From the NCBI GenBank assembly GCA_032027145.1, contig JAVSMP010000001.1, positions 186,001-250,000 of the forward strand: 64,000 bases of DNA, given 5' to 3'. Made by a program: the position numbers and the translations under genes. The DNA is from Ignavibacterium sp. Lineage in GTDB: Bacteria; Bacteroidota; Ignavibacteria; Ignavibacteriales; Ignavibacteriaceae. Each line of letters starts with the position of its first letter. The first letter of the stretch is position 1. The notes under the pieces are model-generated. The model was not told the DNA's origin. It saw nothing but the letters and a program-made list of their open reading frames with translations, and did not search any database. This document shows, in pieces, positions 18,900-27,000 of the stretch.

Positions 18900-19835
18900 A
18901 TGAACAAGATAACTCTTTTAGCGGTTTTCGTATTTATTTTTGGAAGTCTTTCTTATAGCCAAAACAGCACTTTTGAATTTTTAAGACTTGATGGTAGTGC
19001 ACGTGCCGCATCACTCGGAGGAAGTTTTGTATCAAATAACGATGATCCTGATGTAATATTTTATAATCCTGCTGGTATTTCCCAGCTTGAGGGTAATCCT
19101 GCTTCATTATCTTTTGTAAAACATCTGATGGATATTAACCTTGCAAGTTTATCCTATACAACAGAATACGGTGGTATAGGACGTTTTGGCGCGGCGATAA
19201 AATATATAAACTATGGTATCTTTGACGGATATGATGAGTCAGGAGCAGCAACTAAAGAATTTGGTGTTAACGAAATGGCTTTGGTTATTGGTTATGCAAA
19301 CAAACTTGATGAAAATTTTTATTATGGTGCTAATGTAAAATTTATTTATTCAGGAATTGAGGACAGGTCTTCTACTGCAATGGCTGTTGATCTGGGATTA
19401 CATTACTCAATTCCGGATAAGAATTGGTATTTTGGATTTGCTGTGTTAAACCTAGGCGGACAGCTTTCCAGCTACTATTCTACAAAAGAACAACTTCCGC
19501 TTGATATTGCTATCGGAGTCTCCAAAAGTCTTGAGAACTTACCTGTCAGATTATCGGTTGATTTTCATAAATTAAATCAGGATAGAGATGATTTTATCGA
19601 AAGATTCAGGGCGTTTACTGTTGGTGCAGAGTTTACTTTAAGTAAAATATTAAAGCTTAGATTTGGTTACGATAATGAGAGAAGAAAAGATTTTAAAATT
19701 GGAACTACCGCTGGTATAGCAGGTTTTAATGTAGGATTGGGTGTCAGAGTTTCTGATTATCAGTTTGATTATGCTTATTCTGCTCTTGGTCCTGTTGGCG
19801 GTTTACATAGAATAGGTATTTCTACTTCACTTTAA
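18900..19835 (+). CDS. PorV/PorQ-family outer-membrane protein
   Basis: The 311-residue product has a signal peptide (to about residue 20, LSYSQN). It contains the family's N-terminal signature, a F(L/E).....ARAASLGGSFVSN.DDPDVIFYNPAGIS block at about residues 28-62. The remainder is a single 14-stranded-type beta-barrel sequence with amphipathic strands, with no plug or extra domain. Known role: PorV shuttles T9SS cargo from the translocon to the attachment complex, and PorQ and related UPF0164-like proteins are homologous. Which subtype this is cannot be decided by eye. The surrounding wealth of T9SS cargo genes fits this role. Confidence 0.82.
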   Translation: MNKITLLAVFVFIFGSLSYSQNSTFEFLRLDGSARAASLGGSFVSNNDDPDVIFYNPAGISQLEGNPASLSFVKHLMDINLASLSYTTEYGGIGRFGAAIKYINYGIFDGYDESGAATKEFGVNEMALVIGYANKLDENFYYGANVKFIYSGIEDRSSTAMAVDLGLHYSIPDKNWYFGFAVLNLGGQLSSYYSTKEQLPLDIAIGVSKSLENLPVRLSVDFHKLNQDRDDFIERFRAFTVGAEFTLSKILKLRFGYDNERRKDFKIGTTAGIAGFNVGLGVRVSDYQFDYAYSALGPVGGLHRIGISTSL

Positions 19836-19973
19836 TTTTTGACCCACTTAAATTATTTGTAACATTTAGTCTGTCGAAACTTGACATTTAATAAATAGAA
19901 TGTGTACTGGTTTTTGCAGATAATATTATCCTCCTACATTACTTATAACAACAAACAATATTCAATTCCCAAT

Positions 19974-21110
19974 TTACTGATTCAGATTTCTTAAGCTATT
20001 CTCGGCAATCGAGTGAGACTTTCCATAATCTTTAATTTTTAAAATCTTTTCATAAAGTCTTATTGCTTCAGATTTTCTACCCATTGTTTCCTCAATCTGT
20101 GCAAGATAAATATAAGCATTAACCTGAAAGCCGGATTCCTCGCCGGCCTTATCAATCTTTTGTGATTCCTGAATACATCTCTGGAAATAAACTTTAGCTG
20201 AATCAAGATATCCATTATTTCTTAAGTTAGTGCCGATATAATAAGCAGCCTCACGGATTGAGCCAGGAGTATTATATCCTAAAAAATCCTCATCAGCTTT
20301 TTTTAATACGCTGTTAAATATTGAATCAACTAACTTAAAGTCACCTCTTCTTACAGCAATTCTTCCCCGCCATTTTTCAAAAGAAGGATTATCAGGAAAA
20401 TTCTCAGTCAGCATCTTAGCATAATCATCTGCAAGTAGTAAGTTGTTTTCATAGCGATAATATAGTGTCATTAAAAAATACTGAGCTTCGTATTTTGCAA
20501 ACTTTCCGTTAAAGGCTGTGTTTTTAAGCTGCTGAATTCCTTTTTCCTTATCACCGCCCGGAAAGAAAATCATTAATGGTTTGAGAAGAGGGTATTCATT
20601 TGGAATCACATCTGCATAATAATTATAGATTCCAAAACCCAATTGTACATCCATATTATCCGGATCAAGTGCTGCTGCTTCTTCAACTATCGGTAAAGCT
20701 TCACGGCCATCATCAGCAGCTTTTAACCAGCTTTCTCTTAATGCTCTTAATCTTCCCCTAAAACCTATTGCACCTCCTTTGAAAAAAAGTGCATCAACAT
20801 CTTCAGGATTTTTTTTCAGAATCTGATCACACTGATAAATAACATCTTCCAGCTTCTGGAAAAATATTTCATCATAAGATTCATTATCCTGATCAAGCAT
20901 AATTTTCCACCAATCGATCATCGCTAAAAAAAATCTTCCTGACGGATGTTGTGGATAATCCGCCATAACAGAACGAAAAGTCTTTTCTGCTTCAGTAAAC
21001 TTAATGTTATAGATTTGCTTGATCCCTTCATTAACTCTTGAATCAAAATCTGAAGTTTGGGCAAAGACAGCAAGACTGAACAAAAAGATTATTAGAAATA
21101 CTTTTTTCAT
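19974..21110 (-). CDS. Exported TPR-repeat protein
   Basis: The 378-residue product starts with a signal peptide (about 1-17, LAVFAQTSDF). It contains several tetratricopeptide-like helix pairs, e.g. FTEAEKTFRSVMADYPQHPSGRFFLAMIDW near residue 38, a degenerate set in the middle, and AYIYLAQIEETMGRKSEAIRLYEKIL near 335-360. It probably acts in the periplasm as a protein-interaction scaffold. No partner can be named. It stands alone, convergent with the PorV-like gene. Confidence 0.75.
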   Translation of the reverse strand: MKKVFLIIFLFSLAVFAQTSDFDSRVNEGIKQIYNIKFTEAEKTFRSVMADYPQHPSGRFFLAMIDWWKIMLDQDNESYDEIFFQKLEDVIYQCDQILKKNPEDVDALFFKGGAIGFRGRLRALRESWLKAADDGREALPIVEEAAALDPDNMDVQLGFGIYNYYADVIPNEYPLLKPLMIFFPGGDKEKGIQQLKNTAFNGKFAKYEAQYFLMTLYYRYENNLLLADDYAKMLTENFPDNPSFEKWRGRIAVRRGDFKLVDSIFNSVLKKADEDFLGYNTPGSIREAAYYIGTNLRNNGYLDSAKVYFQRCIQESQKIDKAGEESGFQVNAYIYLAQIEETMGRKSEAIRLYEKILKIKDYGKSHSIAENSLRNLNQ

Positions 21111-21170
21111 ATTACCTTAAAAATTTACAACACAATTTTTTAATGATTGATGATATAAACAAGTGCAAAA

Positions 21171-21196
21171 CAAAAAGGCGATTATTAAAATCGCCT
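21171..21196 (-). terminator. Terminator of glyQS
   Basis: On the minus strand the 8-bp perfect stem AGGCGATT/AATCGCCT with a 5-nt loop is followed by TTTTTG. It sits about 30 bases after the glyQS stop. Confidence 0.85.
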
Positions 21197-21226
21197 CATT
21201 AAAAATTTAACACTTAACATTCAACA

Positions 21227-22720
21227 TCAACCAAGTAGTTTATCACTCAAATATCTTGTTAGCTGATCAATCGCAACTCTTTCCTGCACCATTGTATCTC
21301 TATCACGGACAGTAACTGTTTTATCTTCCATTGTTTGAGTATCAACAGTTATACAAAACGGAGTTCCGGCTTCATCCTGTCTTCTGTACCTTCTTCCAAC
21401 TGCGCCTTTATCATCATAAAAAACTTTAAAATTACGTCTTAAATCTTTTTCTATTTCGCGCGCAACTTCAGGCATTCCATCTTTATTAACTAATGGAAAA
21501 ATTGCAGCTTTTATTGGTGCTAGTTTAGGATGAAATCTGAGTACAGATCTCATTTCTCCATTAACTTCTTCTTCATAATAAGCATCAACTAAAAATGCCA
21601 TAAAACTTCTGCTTGCGCCGGCAGAAGTTTCGATTATAAAAGGAACAAATTTTTCTTTGCTTTCATCATCAAAATATTTTAACGATTTACCTGAAAACTT
21701 TTCGTGTTGGGTCAAATCAAAATTAGTTCTGTTATGTATTCCTTCAATCTCGCCCCAGCCGAAAGGAAATTCATATTCAATATCAGTTGCATCTTTTGCA
21801 TAATGAGCAAGTTTATTTGCCGGATGATCGTGGTAACGAAGCTTGTTTGAAGTCATACCCAATGACTTGTACCACTCAAGCCTTGCAGATTTCCAGTATT
21901 CATACCACTTTTTATCTTCGCTTGGATTTACAAAATATTGCATCTCCATTTGCTCAAATTCTCTTGTACGGAAAAGAAAATTCTTTGTATTAATTTCATT
22001 ACGGAAAGCTTTACCAATCTGTGCAATACCAAACGGCAGTTTTTGTCTAGCAGAACTTTGAACATTTAAAAAATTAACAAAGATACCTTGTGCAGTTTCA
22101 GGTCTTAAATAAACAACACTTCCGCTGTCTTCAACAGGACCAATAAATGTTTTAAACATAAGATTGAATTTGCGTGCATCAGTAAAAGTATTTGCGTTGC
22201 CGCATTGCGGACAGTTTATTTTAGAAAGTAGCGTTTTACCAACTTGTTCATCTTCTAACAAAACATTAAACGGGTCTTCATCTCCGGGCTTATTAATAAT
22301 GTCTTCAATCTTACTTAGCACATTAGCATTTTCTTTAAAATCATTTTTTAATTCAGCCAAAGCTTTTTCTTTTTTCTTTTCGTTAATAGAATCACCCAGC
22401 ACATCAAGACGAAACCGGGACTTACATTGTTTACAGTCAATCATTGGATCGGTAAAATTTTCAACGTGTCCTGAGGCTTCCCAAACTTTGGGATGCATAA
22501 GAATTGATGCATCAAGTCCTTCAACATCATCGCGGTAAGTCATAAACTTCCACCATTCTTCTTTAATATTTTTAAGCAGTTCAACCCCAAGTGGTCCATA
22601 GTCCCAACAGCCGTTTAATCCTCCGTAAATTTCACTTGATTGAAAAACGAATCCCCTTCTTTTTGCAAGGGAAACAATATTTGCAACTGCCTCAGCAGGT
22701 TTCAATTTTTTATCGCTCAC
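21227..22720 (-). CDS. glyQS: Glycyl-tRNA synthetase, single-chain (dimeric) type
   Basis: The 497-residue enzyme charges tRNA-Gly. Class II motifs are clear: motif 2 around FRNEINTKNFLFRTREFEQMEM and motif 3 around ETSAGASRSFMAFL. An N-terminal block SSEIYGGLNGCWDYGPLGVELL is diagnostic of the archaeal/eukaryotic-like dimeric GlyRS rather than the bacterial alpha2beta2 form. Two Cys pairs (CKQC near 97, CPQC near 172) probably bind zinc in the insertion. The C-terminal anticodon-binding domain starts near residue 395. The start codon is GTG. There are no operon partners; a terminator follows. Confidence 0.96.
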   Translation of the reverse strand: MSDKKLKPAEAVANIVSLAKRRGFVFQSSEIYGGLNGCWDYGPLGVELLKNIKEEWWKFMTYRDDVEGLDASILMHPKVWEASGHVENFTDPMIDCKQCKSRFRLDVLGDSINEKKKEKALAELKNDFKENANVLSKIEDIINKPGDEDPFNVLLEDEQVGKTLLSKINCPQCGNANTFTDARKFNLMFKTFIGPVEDSGSVVYLRPETAQGIFVNFLNVQSSARQKLPFGIAQIGKAFRNEINTKNFLFRTREFEQMEMQYFVNPSEDKKWYEYWKSARLEWYKSLGMTSNKLRYHDHPANKLAHYAKDATDIEYEFPFGWGEIEGIHNRTNFDLTQHEKFSGKSLKYFDDESKEKFVPFIIETSAGASRSFMAFLVDAYYEEEVNGEMRSVLRFHPKLAPIKAAIFPLVNKDGMPEVAREIEKDLRRNFKVFYDDKGAVGRRYRRQDEAGTPFCITVDTQTMEDKTVTVRDRDTMVQERVAIDQLTRYLSDKLLG

Positions 22721-22793
22721 AAAACACCTTAAATATTATTCAATTTTTGTGTGTGAATATAGTAAAACAACTTGAATTTTTGATAAATTTTTG

Positions 22794-22824
22794 TTTGTGA
22801 ATTACTATCCATTCCTTAGCTTTG
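22794..22824 (+). promoter_or_regulatory. Bacteroidota-type promoter of the DUF47-pit operon
   Basis: TTTG at 22794-22797, 19 nt, then TAGCTTTG at 22817-22824 is an exact match to the Bacteroidota housekeeping consensus TTTG-N19-21-TAnnTTTG. It lies about 52 bp upstream of the ATG at 22877. Confidence 0.65.
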
Positions 22825-22876
22825 GAAAGATAAATCAACATATTATTAAAGGTCACATCAAAAACACTGATGAGCT

Positions 22877-23485
22877 ATGTTTAAAAATTTTTTACCTAAA
22901 GAAGAAAAGTACTTTGATAACTTCCGAACAATGATTTTCCATATTGAAGATATGGCAAGATATGCGGTTAAGATATTTGAATTTGAAGATGTTCAAACTC
23001 ATATTTTAAAAATGAAACCGCTGGAAGAATTATGCGACGAGATTACCTATAAAATTACAAACCGGTTAAACAAAACTTTTATTACTCCATTTGACAGAGA
23101 AGATATCTTTGCACTGACAAAAAGACTTGATGATATCAGTGATATGCTGCTTGGCGCCACTATTAGGGTTGAAACTTTTCACATTAATAAAAAAATTGAT
23201 TATGCTGATAAATTGGCTGCCATAATTCACAGCCAGGTAAAAGAACTTGATGCTGCTATTCAGGATTTAAAAGTAAAAAGAGTTAATGAAATGAAAACCG
23301 TAAAGTCTCTTGAAAGAGAAGCTGACCGGGTTTATCAGCAGGCAATTAAGGAATTGTTTGAAAAAGAAAAAGATGCTATCGAATTAATAAAGAAAAAGGA
23401 GATAATCGATTTGCTTGAAGATACTTCTGATAAATGCCAATCCACTGCAAATGTAATCACATCAATTTTTATAAAGAACACATAA
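22877..23485 (+). CDS. DUF47-family (PhoU-like) Pit accessory protein
   Basis: The 202-residue, almost entirely alpha-helical protein is typical in length for DUF47/'Pit accessory' proteins. Recognisable blocks include the FITPFDREDIFALTKRLDDISDML metal-site helix (consensus TPxDRxDI), the KSLEREADRVYQQAI helix and the C-terminal LEDTSDKCQSTANVI helix. The family regulates or assembles the linked low-affinity phosphate transporter. It is 10 bp upstream of the pit gene and shares a promoter with it. Confidence 0.92.
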   Translation: MFKNFLPKEEKYFDNFRTMIFHIEDMARYAVKIFEFEDVQTHILKMKPLEELCDEITYKITNRLNKTFITPFDREDIFALTKRLDDISDMLLGATIRVETFHINKKIDYADKLAAIIHSQVKELDAAIQDLKVKRVNEMKTVKSLEREADRVYQQAIKELFEKEKDAIELIKKKEIIDLLEDTSDKCQSTANVITSIFIKNT

Positions 23486-23495
23486 AGATAATTTA

Positions 23496-24491
23496 ATGGA
23501 AGTTGTAATACTGATTATTGTTCTTGCACTTGTATTTGATTTTTATAATGGGATGAATGATGCTGCAAACTCAATTGCCACAATTGTATCCACAAGAGTA
23601 TTAACTCCTTTGCAAGCTGTTGCGTGGGCTGCCTCTTTTAATTTTATTGCTGCCTTTATTTTTGGAGTCCACGTTGCCACAACTATAGGAACAGGTATAG
23701 TTGACTTAAATATTGTTGATAATTTTGTTGTACTCTCAGGTTTAGTCGGTGCAATTATATTAACAGCAACTGCAACACATTTAGGTTTACCGATTAGTGT
23801 CTCTCATGCAATAATTGGAGGTTATGGCGGAGCAGCGCTTATTAAAGCCGGCATTGGCGGGTTGATAATCAGCGGATACACAAAAGTAATTATATTTATT
23901 TTTCTCGCTCCGATAATAGGAATGGTGATGGCATTGGTTTTTTCTATCATCACAATGTGGATTGTAAAGGATATGAATCCACGCAAGGTGGATAAGCATT
24001 TTAGAGGTTTACAATTAGTATCTGCAGCAATTTACAGTTTAAGCCATGGTTCCAACGATGCTCAAAAAACAATCGGGATAATAACAGTTGCATTATTTAC
24101 AAACGGAGTTCTTGGCTCCACATTTTATATCCCCATATGGGTAGTGATTTTAAGTTACGGTTTTATTGCCCTTGGTACTTTAATTGGCGGATGGAAAGTT
24201 ATTAAAACTTTAGGTATGAGGGTTACAAAGCTTACTCCTTTTGGCGGCTTCAGTGCTGAAACCTCAGCAGGATTAACAATAATCTGGGCAACATTATTGG
24301 GTGTACCAGTTAGTACAACACATACAATTACTGGCTCTATTATAGGTGTTGGTTCAATAAAAGGTTTTTCTGCAGTACGATGGGGAGTAGCAAGAAATAT
24401 TTTATGGGCTTGGGTTTTAACAATTCCGCTTTCGGCAATCTTTGCTATGGGAACTTATAAGCTTATAACTTTTATCGCAAGTCATTTTTAA
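23496..24491 (+). CDS. pit: Inorganic phosphate transporter, PiT family
   Basis: The 331-residue inner-membrane protein has about ten hydrophobic segments. It carries the two family signature repeats: the N-terminal DFYNGMNDAANSIATIVSTR block near residue 16 and the C-terminal SHGSNDAQKTIGII block near residue 182. PiT proteins move phosphate, often as a metal-phosphate complex, with H+ or Na+. The gene forms an operon with the upstream DUF47 gene. A weak hairpin (24528-24545) follows the stop and could terminate transcription. Confidence 0.95.
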   Translation: MEVVILIIVLALVFDFYNGMNDAANSIATIVSTRVLTPLQAVAWAASFNFIAAFIFGVHVATTIGTGIVDLNIVDNFVVLSGLVGAIILTATATHLGLPISVSHAIIGGYGGAALIKAGIGGLIISGYTKVIIFIFLAPIIGMVMALVFSIITMWIVKDMNPRKVDKHFRGLQLVSAAIYSLSHGSNDAQKTIGIITVALFTNGVLGSTFYIPIWVVILSYGFIALGTLIGGWKVIKTLGMRVTKLTPFGGFSAETSAGLTIIWATLLGVPVSTTHTITGSIIGVGSIKGFSAVRWGVARNILWAWVLTIPLSAIFAMGTYKLITFIASHF

Positions 24492-24591
24492 AACTGGTTA
24501 AGAAATAATAAAACATCTTTTAAGTTTACCGAAAAAAAATTCGGTTACTCAATAGAATTGAAAGAGATAAGTCCGGATTTTTGAAGCTCTT

Positions 24592-25407
24592 TTAACTGTA
24601 AACCACAGCAGATAAATATCCAACTACTTCTGATTTATCTCCGGTAACATCTCCGCTATCACTTCTGTCAATTACCAGGGATTTGTTTATATTTTTTAAT
24701 GATGCTGCTTTCATCATAACTGCAATAGGACCGCCCCCACAGGCTTCACATTCTTTGTCATCTAGATCCTTCAGCAGCTGCTCAAAATCAAATTCGTTGA
24801 TTCTTTTTTCCACAACTGAATCTAAAACATTTGCTTCATCTGAATCATAAAAATGAGACATATCCGAGCTAGCTACCACAAGAGTATTTTCATCAGCAGC
24901 AGAGGCAATTTTTTCTGCAAGATGATCAACAAACATTTTACTTTGATCACCCATAACTATTGGAACGATTTTGAATTCATTTAATACTGATTGAAGAAAA
25001 GGTATCTGAACTTCCAACGCGTGTTCTTTTCTATGTCCCTGAATTCCTCTGAAGATTATTTTACTGTTTTCAATAAGTTTGTTACTCATCAACTGATCAA
25101 GCTCTACAATACCTAAAGGGGTTTGATAAGCATCTCCATCATATATTGTGATGCCGGGAAAATATTCTGCGTGGCTCGGTGATATCACGATCACTGTTTT
25201 ATATGTTTTATCTCTTAATAAATTATAAACATAAGCTGCGGTTTTACCTGAATAAACATAACCGGCATGAGGAGCAACTATTCCAAAAATTTTATCAAAA
25301 GATTTTTCAGTTTTAGCAGATTGAAGTAATAAAGCTATATCCTTCTGCAACTTTTCTTTATCTGCTGAATAAAAATATCCTGCTACCTGCTGATGCCTGA
25401 TTTTCAT
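24592..25407 (-). CDS. amrB: AmmeMemoRadiSam system protein B (MEMO1 family)
   Basis: The 271-residue protein belongs to the MEMO family, structurally related to extradiol dioxygenases. Conserved metal-site and core motifs are visible: APHAGYVYSGKTAAYVY (~45-61), SPSHAEYF (~77), HRKEHALEVQIPFLQ (~125-139), SSDMSHFYDSDEA (~180) and CGGGPIAVMM (~222). Its start overlaps the stop of amrA by 4 bp, so the two are translationally coupled. The biochemical role in bacteria is unresolved. The third member, the radical-SAM protein, is not in this window. Confidence 0.93.
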   Translation of the reverse strand: MKIRHQQVAGYFYSADKEKLQKDIALLLQSAKTEKSFDKIFGIVAPHAGYVYSGKTAAYVYNLLRDKTYKTVIVISPSHAEYFPGITIYDGDAYQTPLGIVELDQLMSNKLIENSKIIFRGIQGHRKEHALEVQIPFLQSVLNEFKIVPIVMGDQSKMFVDHLAEKIASAADENTLVVASSDMSHFYDSDEANVLDSVVEKRINEFDFEQLLKDLDDKECEACGGGPIAVMMKAASLKNINKSLVIDRSDSGDVTGDKSEVVGYLSAVVYS

Positions 25408-25976
25408 ATTGTATCTCCTTTTACTTCTGTTTCTTCTTCAGAAAATATCTCAGCGGAAAAAACCTTAATCTTTAGCATTCTTTCTTTCCAGAAATCTCTG
25501 TAATAACCTGCCTTGTTACAGAGTGCTGAAAGAAATTCATCGCGGTTCATTTTATGTTCAACTGCAACTTGAGGAAGTAATAAACCCCCGCTCCCTTCAT
25601 CAAGATATAAACCATGTGTTCCGATAATTATTTCATCGTAATTTTTTATTGGAGTAAACTCAGATAAGATTGAAATTTCAATTTTGATTTTTTCAAGTTC
25701 AGATTTTTTTACAGCAGAAAATCTTGGATCGTTTACAGCAGCATGGATAGCCGCGGAGCTGATGGTTTGAAATAATGGTTCTCTTCCTACTATATATCCA
25801 ATACAACCGCGCAGCTTTCCATCGGCAGTCAGAGTTACGAAAGCACCGCGTTTTTCTTTCAATAAAGGATATTTATTATAGTCCGGTTCTTCTGGCTTTT
25901 TGCCATCAAACAAAGAACCTATCGATTGACGGGCTGCAGAAAGAAGGATATTTTTTTCTTCTGATGATATTTTCAT
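25404..25976 (-). CDS. amrA: AmmeMemoRadiSam system protein A (AMMECR1 family)
   Basis: The protein is about 190 residues if it starts at the ATG at 25974-25976 (MKISSEEKN). That start is preferred because the longer frame, to 26069, would translate a dispersed intergenic repeat and adds 31 residues with no family resemblance. AMMECR1 landmarks are the KKRGAFVTL-type segment (KEKRGAFVTLTADGKLRGCIGYI), a FQTISSAAIHAA helix, DPRF, and LPQVAVEH. The GCIGY cysteine is conserved across the family. It is co-transcribed with amrB, overlapping ATGA. The function is not established. Confidence 0.93.
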   Translation of the reverse strand: MKISSEEKNILLSAARQSIGSLFDGKKPEEPDYNKYPLLKEKRGAFVTLTADGKLRGCIGYIVGREPLFQTISSAAIHAAVNDPRFSAVKKSELEKIKIEISILSEFTPIKNYDEIIIGTHGLYLDEGSGGLLLPQVAVEHKMNRDEFLSALCNKAGYYRDFWKERMLKIKVFSAEIFSEEETEVKGDTI

Positions 25977-26034
25977 ATAGTTAAACTTGAAGTCATCACA
26001 AGTCAAGCAAAGTGATCTATAATAAAACAGGTTG

Positions 26035-26069
26035 CTTCTTCCCGATTTCATCGGGACTGGCAATGACAT
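26035..26069. repeat. Short dispersed hairpin repeat upstream of amrA
   Basis: The sequence cttcttcccga-tttca-tcgggactggcaatgaca contains a 5-bp hairpin. It resembles the larger gcttc...gcaatgac element at 61266-61320. It is probably a REP-like intergenic repeat. Confidence 0.45.
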
Positions 26070-26071
26070 AC

Positions 26072-26896
26072 TTAAATAATTTTATGAACAATCAACTTTG
26101 TCTTATCAACAATCAAAAAAAGAAAATTATCTTTAACAAAAAAAGATTCCGGTATTAAATTAGCCAAATTTTTATCCAAAGTTTCTTCCAGAACAATTTT
26201 ATTTCTTAACCTATCGTAAGCACAAAAAATATTATTTAATGAATTATTCCTACTTACCTCGTGAAAACTGTATAAGAGTAAATCATTCAGTTCGATGAAA
26301 CTTATTTCTCCCTTGATTACCCTGCTATCAATTAAATCTTTTAAATATTTATTGTAATCTTCAATTGTATCATCAGTACGCTTAAAGTATGATGGGAATA
26401 AATAATTCTGTTTCCAAAATTCTTCATCAGATTTCTCTTTAATCTGCTTTACTGTTGAAATATCAGTTCCTAAATCCTCAATAATATCACCTGATAAATA
26501 ATCAAGGGAGTAGTAAATACTTGATTCAAATCCCTGCTTAAAACAATAAACCTTATCATCATAAACAGAAGAAAATCTCAAAGAATCATTACTCCATAAT
26601 ATCTCCTGAGTTTTTATATCAAATGCAATTATGCTTTTGTGATCTGGCATATCAGGTTTGCCATAAAGATGAAAGTAAATGATATCTTTGTATATAGATT
26701 CAATACCGCACCAGTTCTTTTCATCAAGCTGCCATTGGTTAAATACTTTTTTTCCTGATTCAATATCAAAACAACAAAAGAAAACTTCTTTAGAAACCGG
26801 ATCCCTTTCCTCCAATACAACTTTGTTTTCAGCCGTTGGAAGAATCCTCCAGATTTGCTTTTTGTTATCGTGTTTGTAAAGTTTTTTTATTTTCAT
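26072..26896 (-). CDS. Beta-propeller-like protein, possibly DUF4905
   Basis: The 274-residue product has no signal peptide or membrane segment. It reads as repeated beta-strand motifs of the PQQ/WD kind: IWRILPTAENKVVLEERD, FFCCFDIESGKKVFNQW, KSIIAFDIKTQEILW, SSIYYSLDYLSGDIIEDL, FCAYDRLRNKIVLEE. The order and wording recall the Bacteroidota family DUF4905, a cytoplasmic propeller-like protein of unknown function; I cannot confirm this without a profile search. It sits between amrA (upstream gap of ~100 bp holding a repeat) and tnaA (~105-bp gap holding another repeat), so it is probably a separate unit. Confidence 0.6.
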   Translation of the reverse strand: MKIKKLYKHDNKKQIWRILPTAENKVVLEERDPVSKEVFFCCFDIESGKKVFNQWQLDEKNWCGIESIYKDIIYFHLYGKPDMPDHKSIIAFDIKTQEILWSNDSLRFSSVYDDKVYCFKQGFESSIYYSLDYLSGDIIEDLGTDISTVKQIKEKSDEEFWKQNYLFPSYFKRTDDTIEDYNKYLKDLIDSRVIKGEISFIELNDLLLYSFHEVSRNNSLNNIFCAYDRLRNKIVLEETLDKNLANLIPESFFVKDNFLFLIVDKTKLIVHKII

Positions 26897-26912
26897 TAAA
26901 ATCTTATGTAAT

Positions 26913-26942
26913 TGTCATCCTGAGCGAAGATGAAGGATGACA
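26913..26942. repeat. Dispersed hairpin repeat, third copy of the tcctgagcgaag family
   Basis: A perfect 9-bp inverted repeat tgtcatcct/aggatgaca (26913-26921 with 26934-26942) encloses gagcgaagatga. The core matches the two copies at 5901-5928 and 6007-6033. It lies between tnaA and the propeller-like gene. Confidence 0.75.
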
Positions 26943-27000
26943 TTCAAAAAAAAAGAAAAGTCACGTTTCAACTCCGATCAGTGTGACACTTTATTCAATT

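Noticed and set aside
25977-26069. 31-residue N-terminal extension of AmrA
   Set aside because: The extension would translate part of an intergenic hairpin repeat and has no similarity to AMMECR1 proteins; the internal ATG fits the family.
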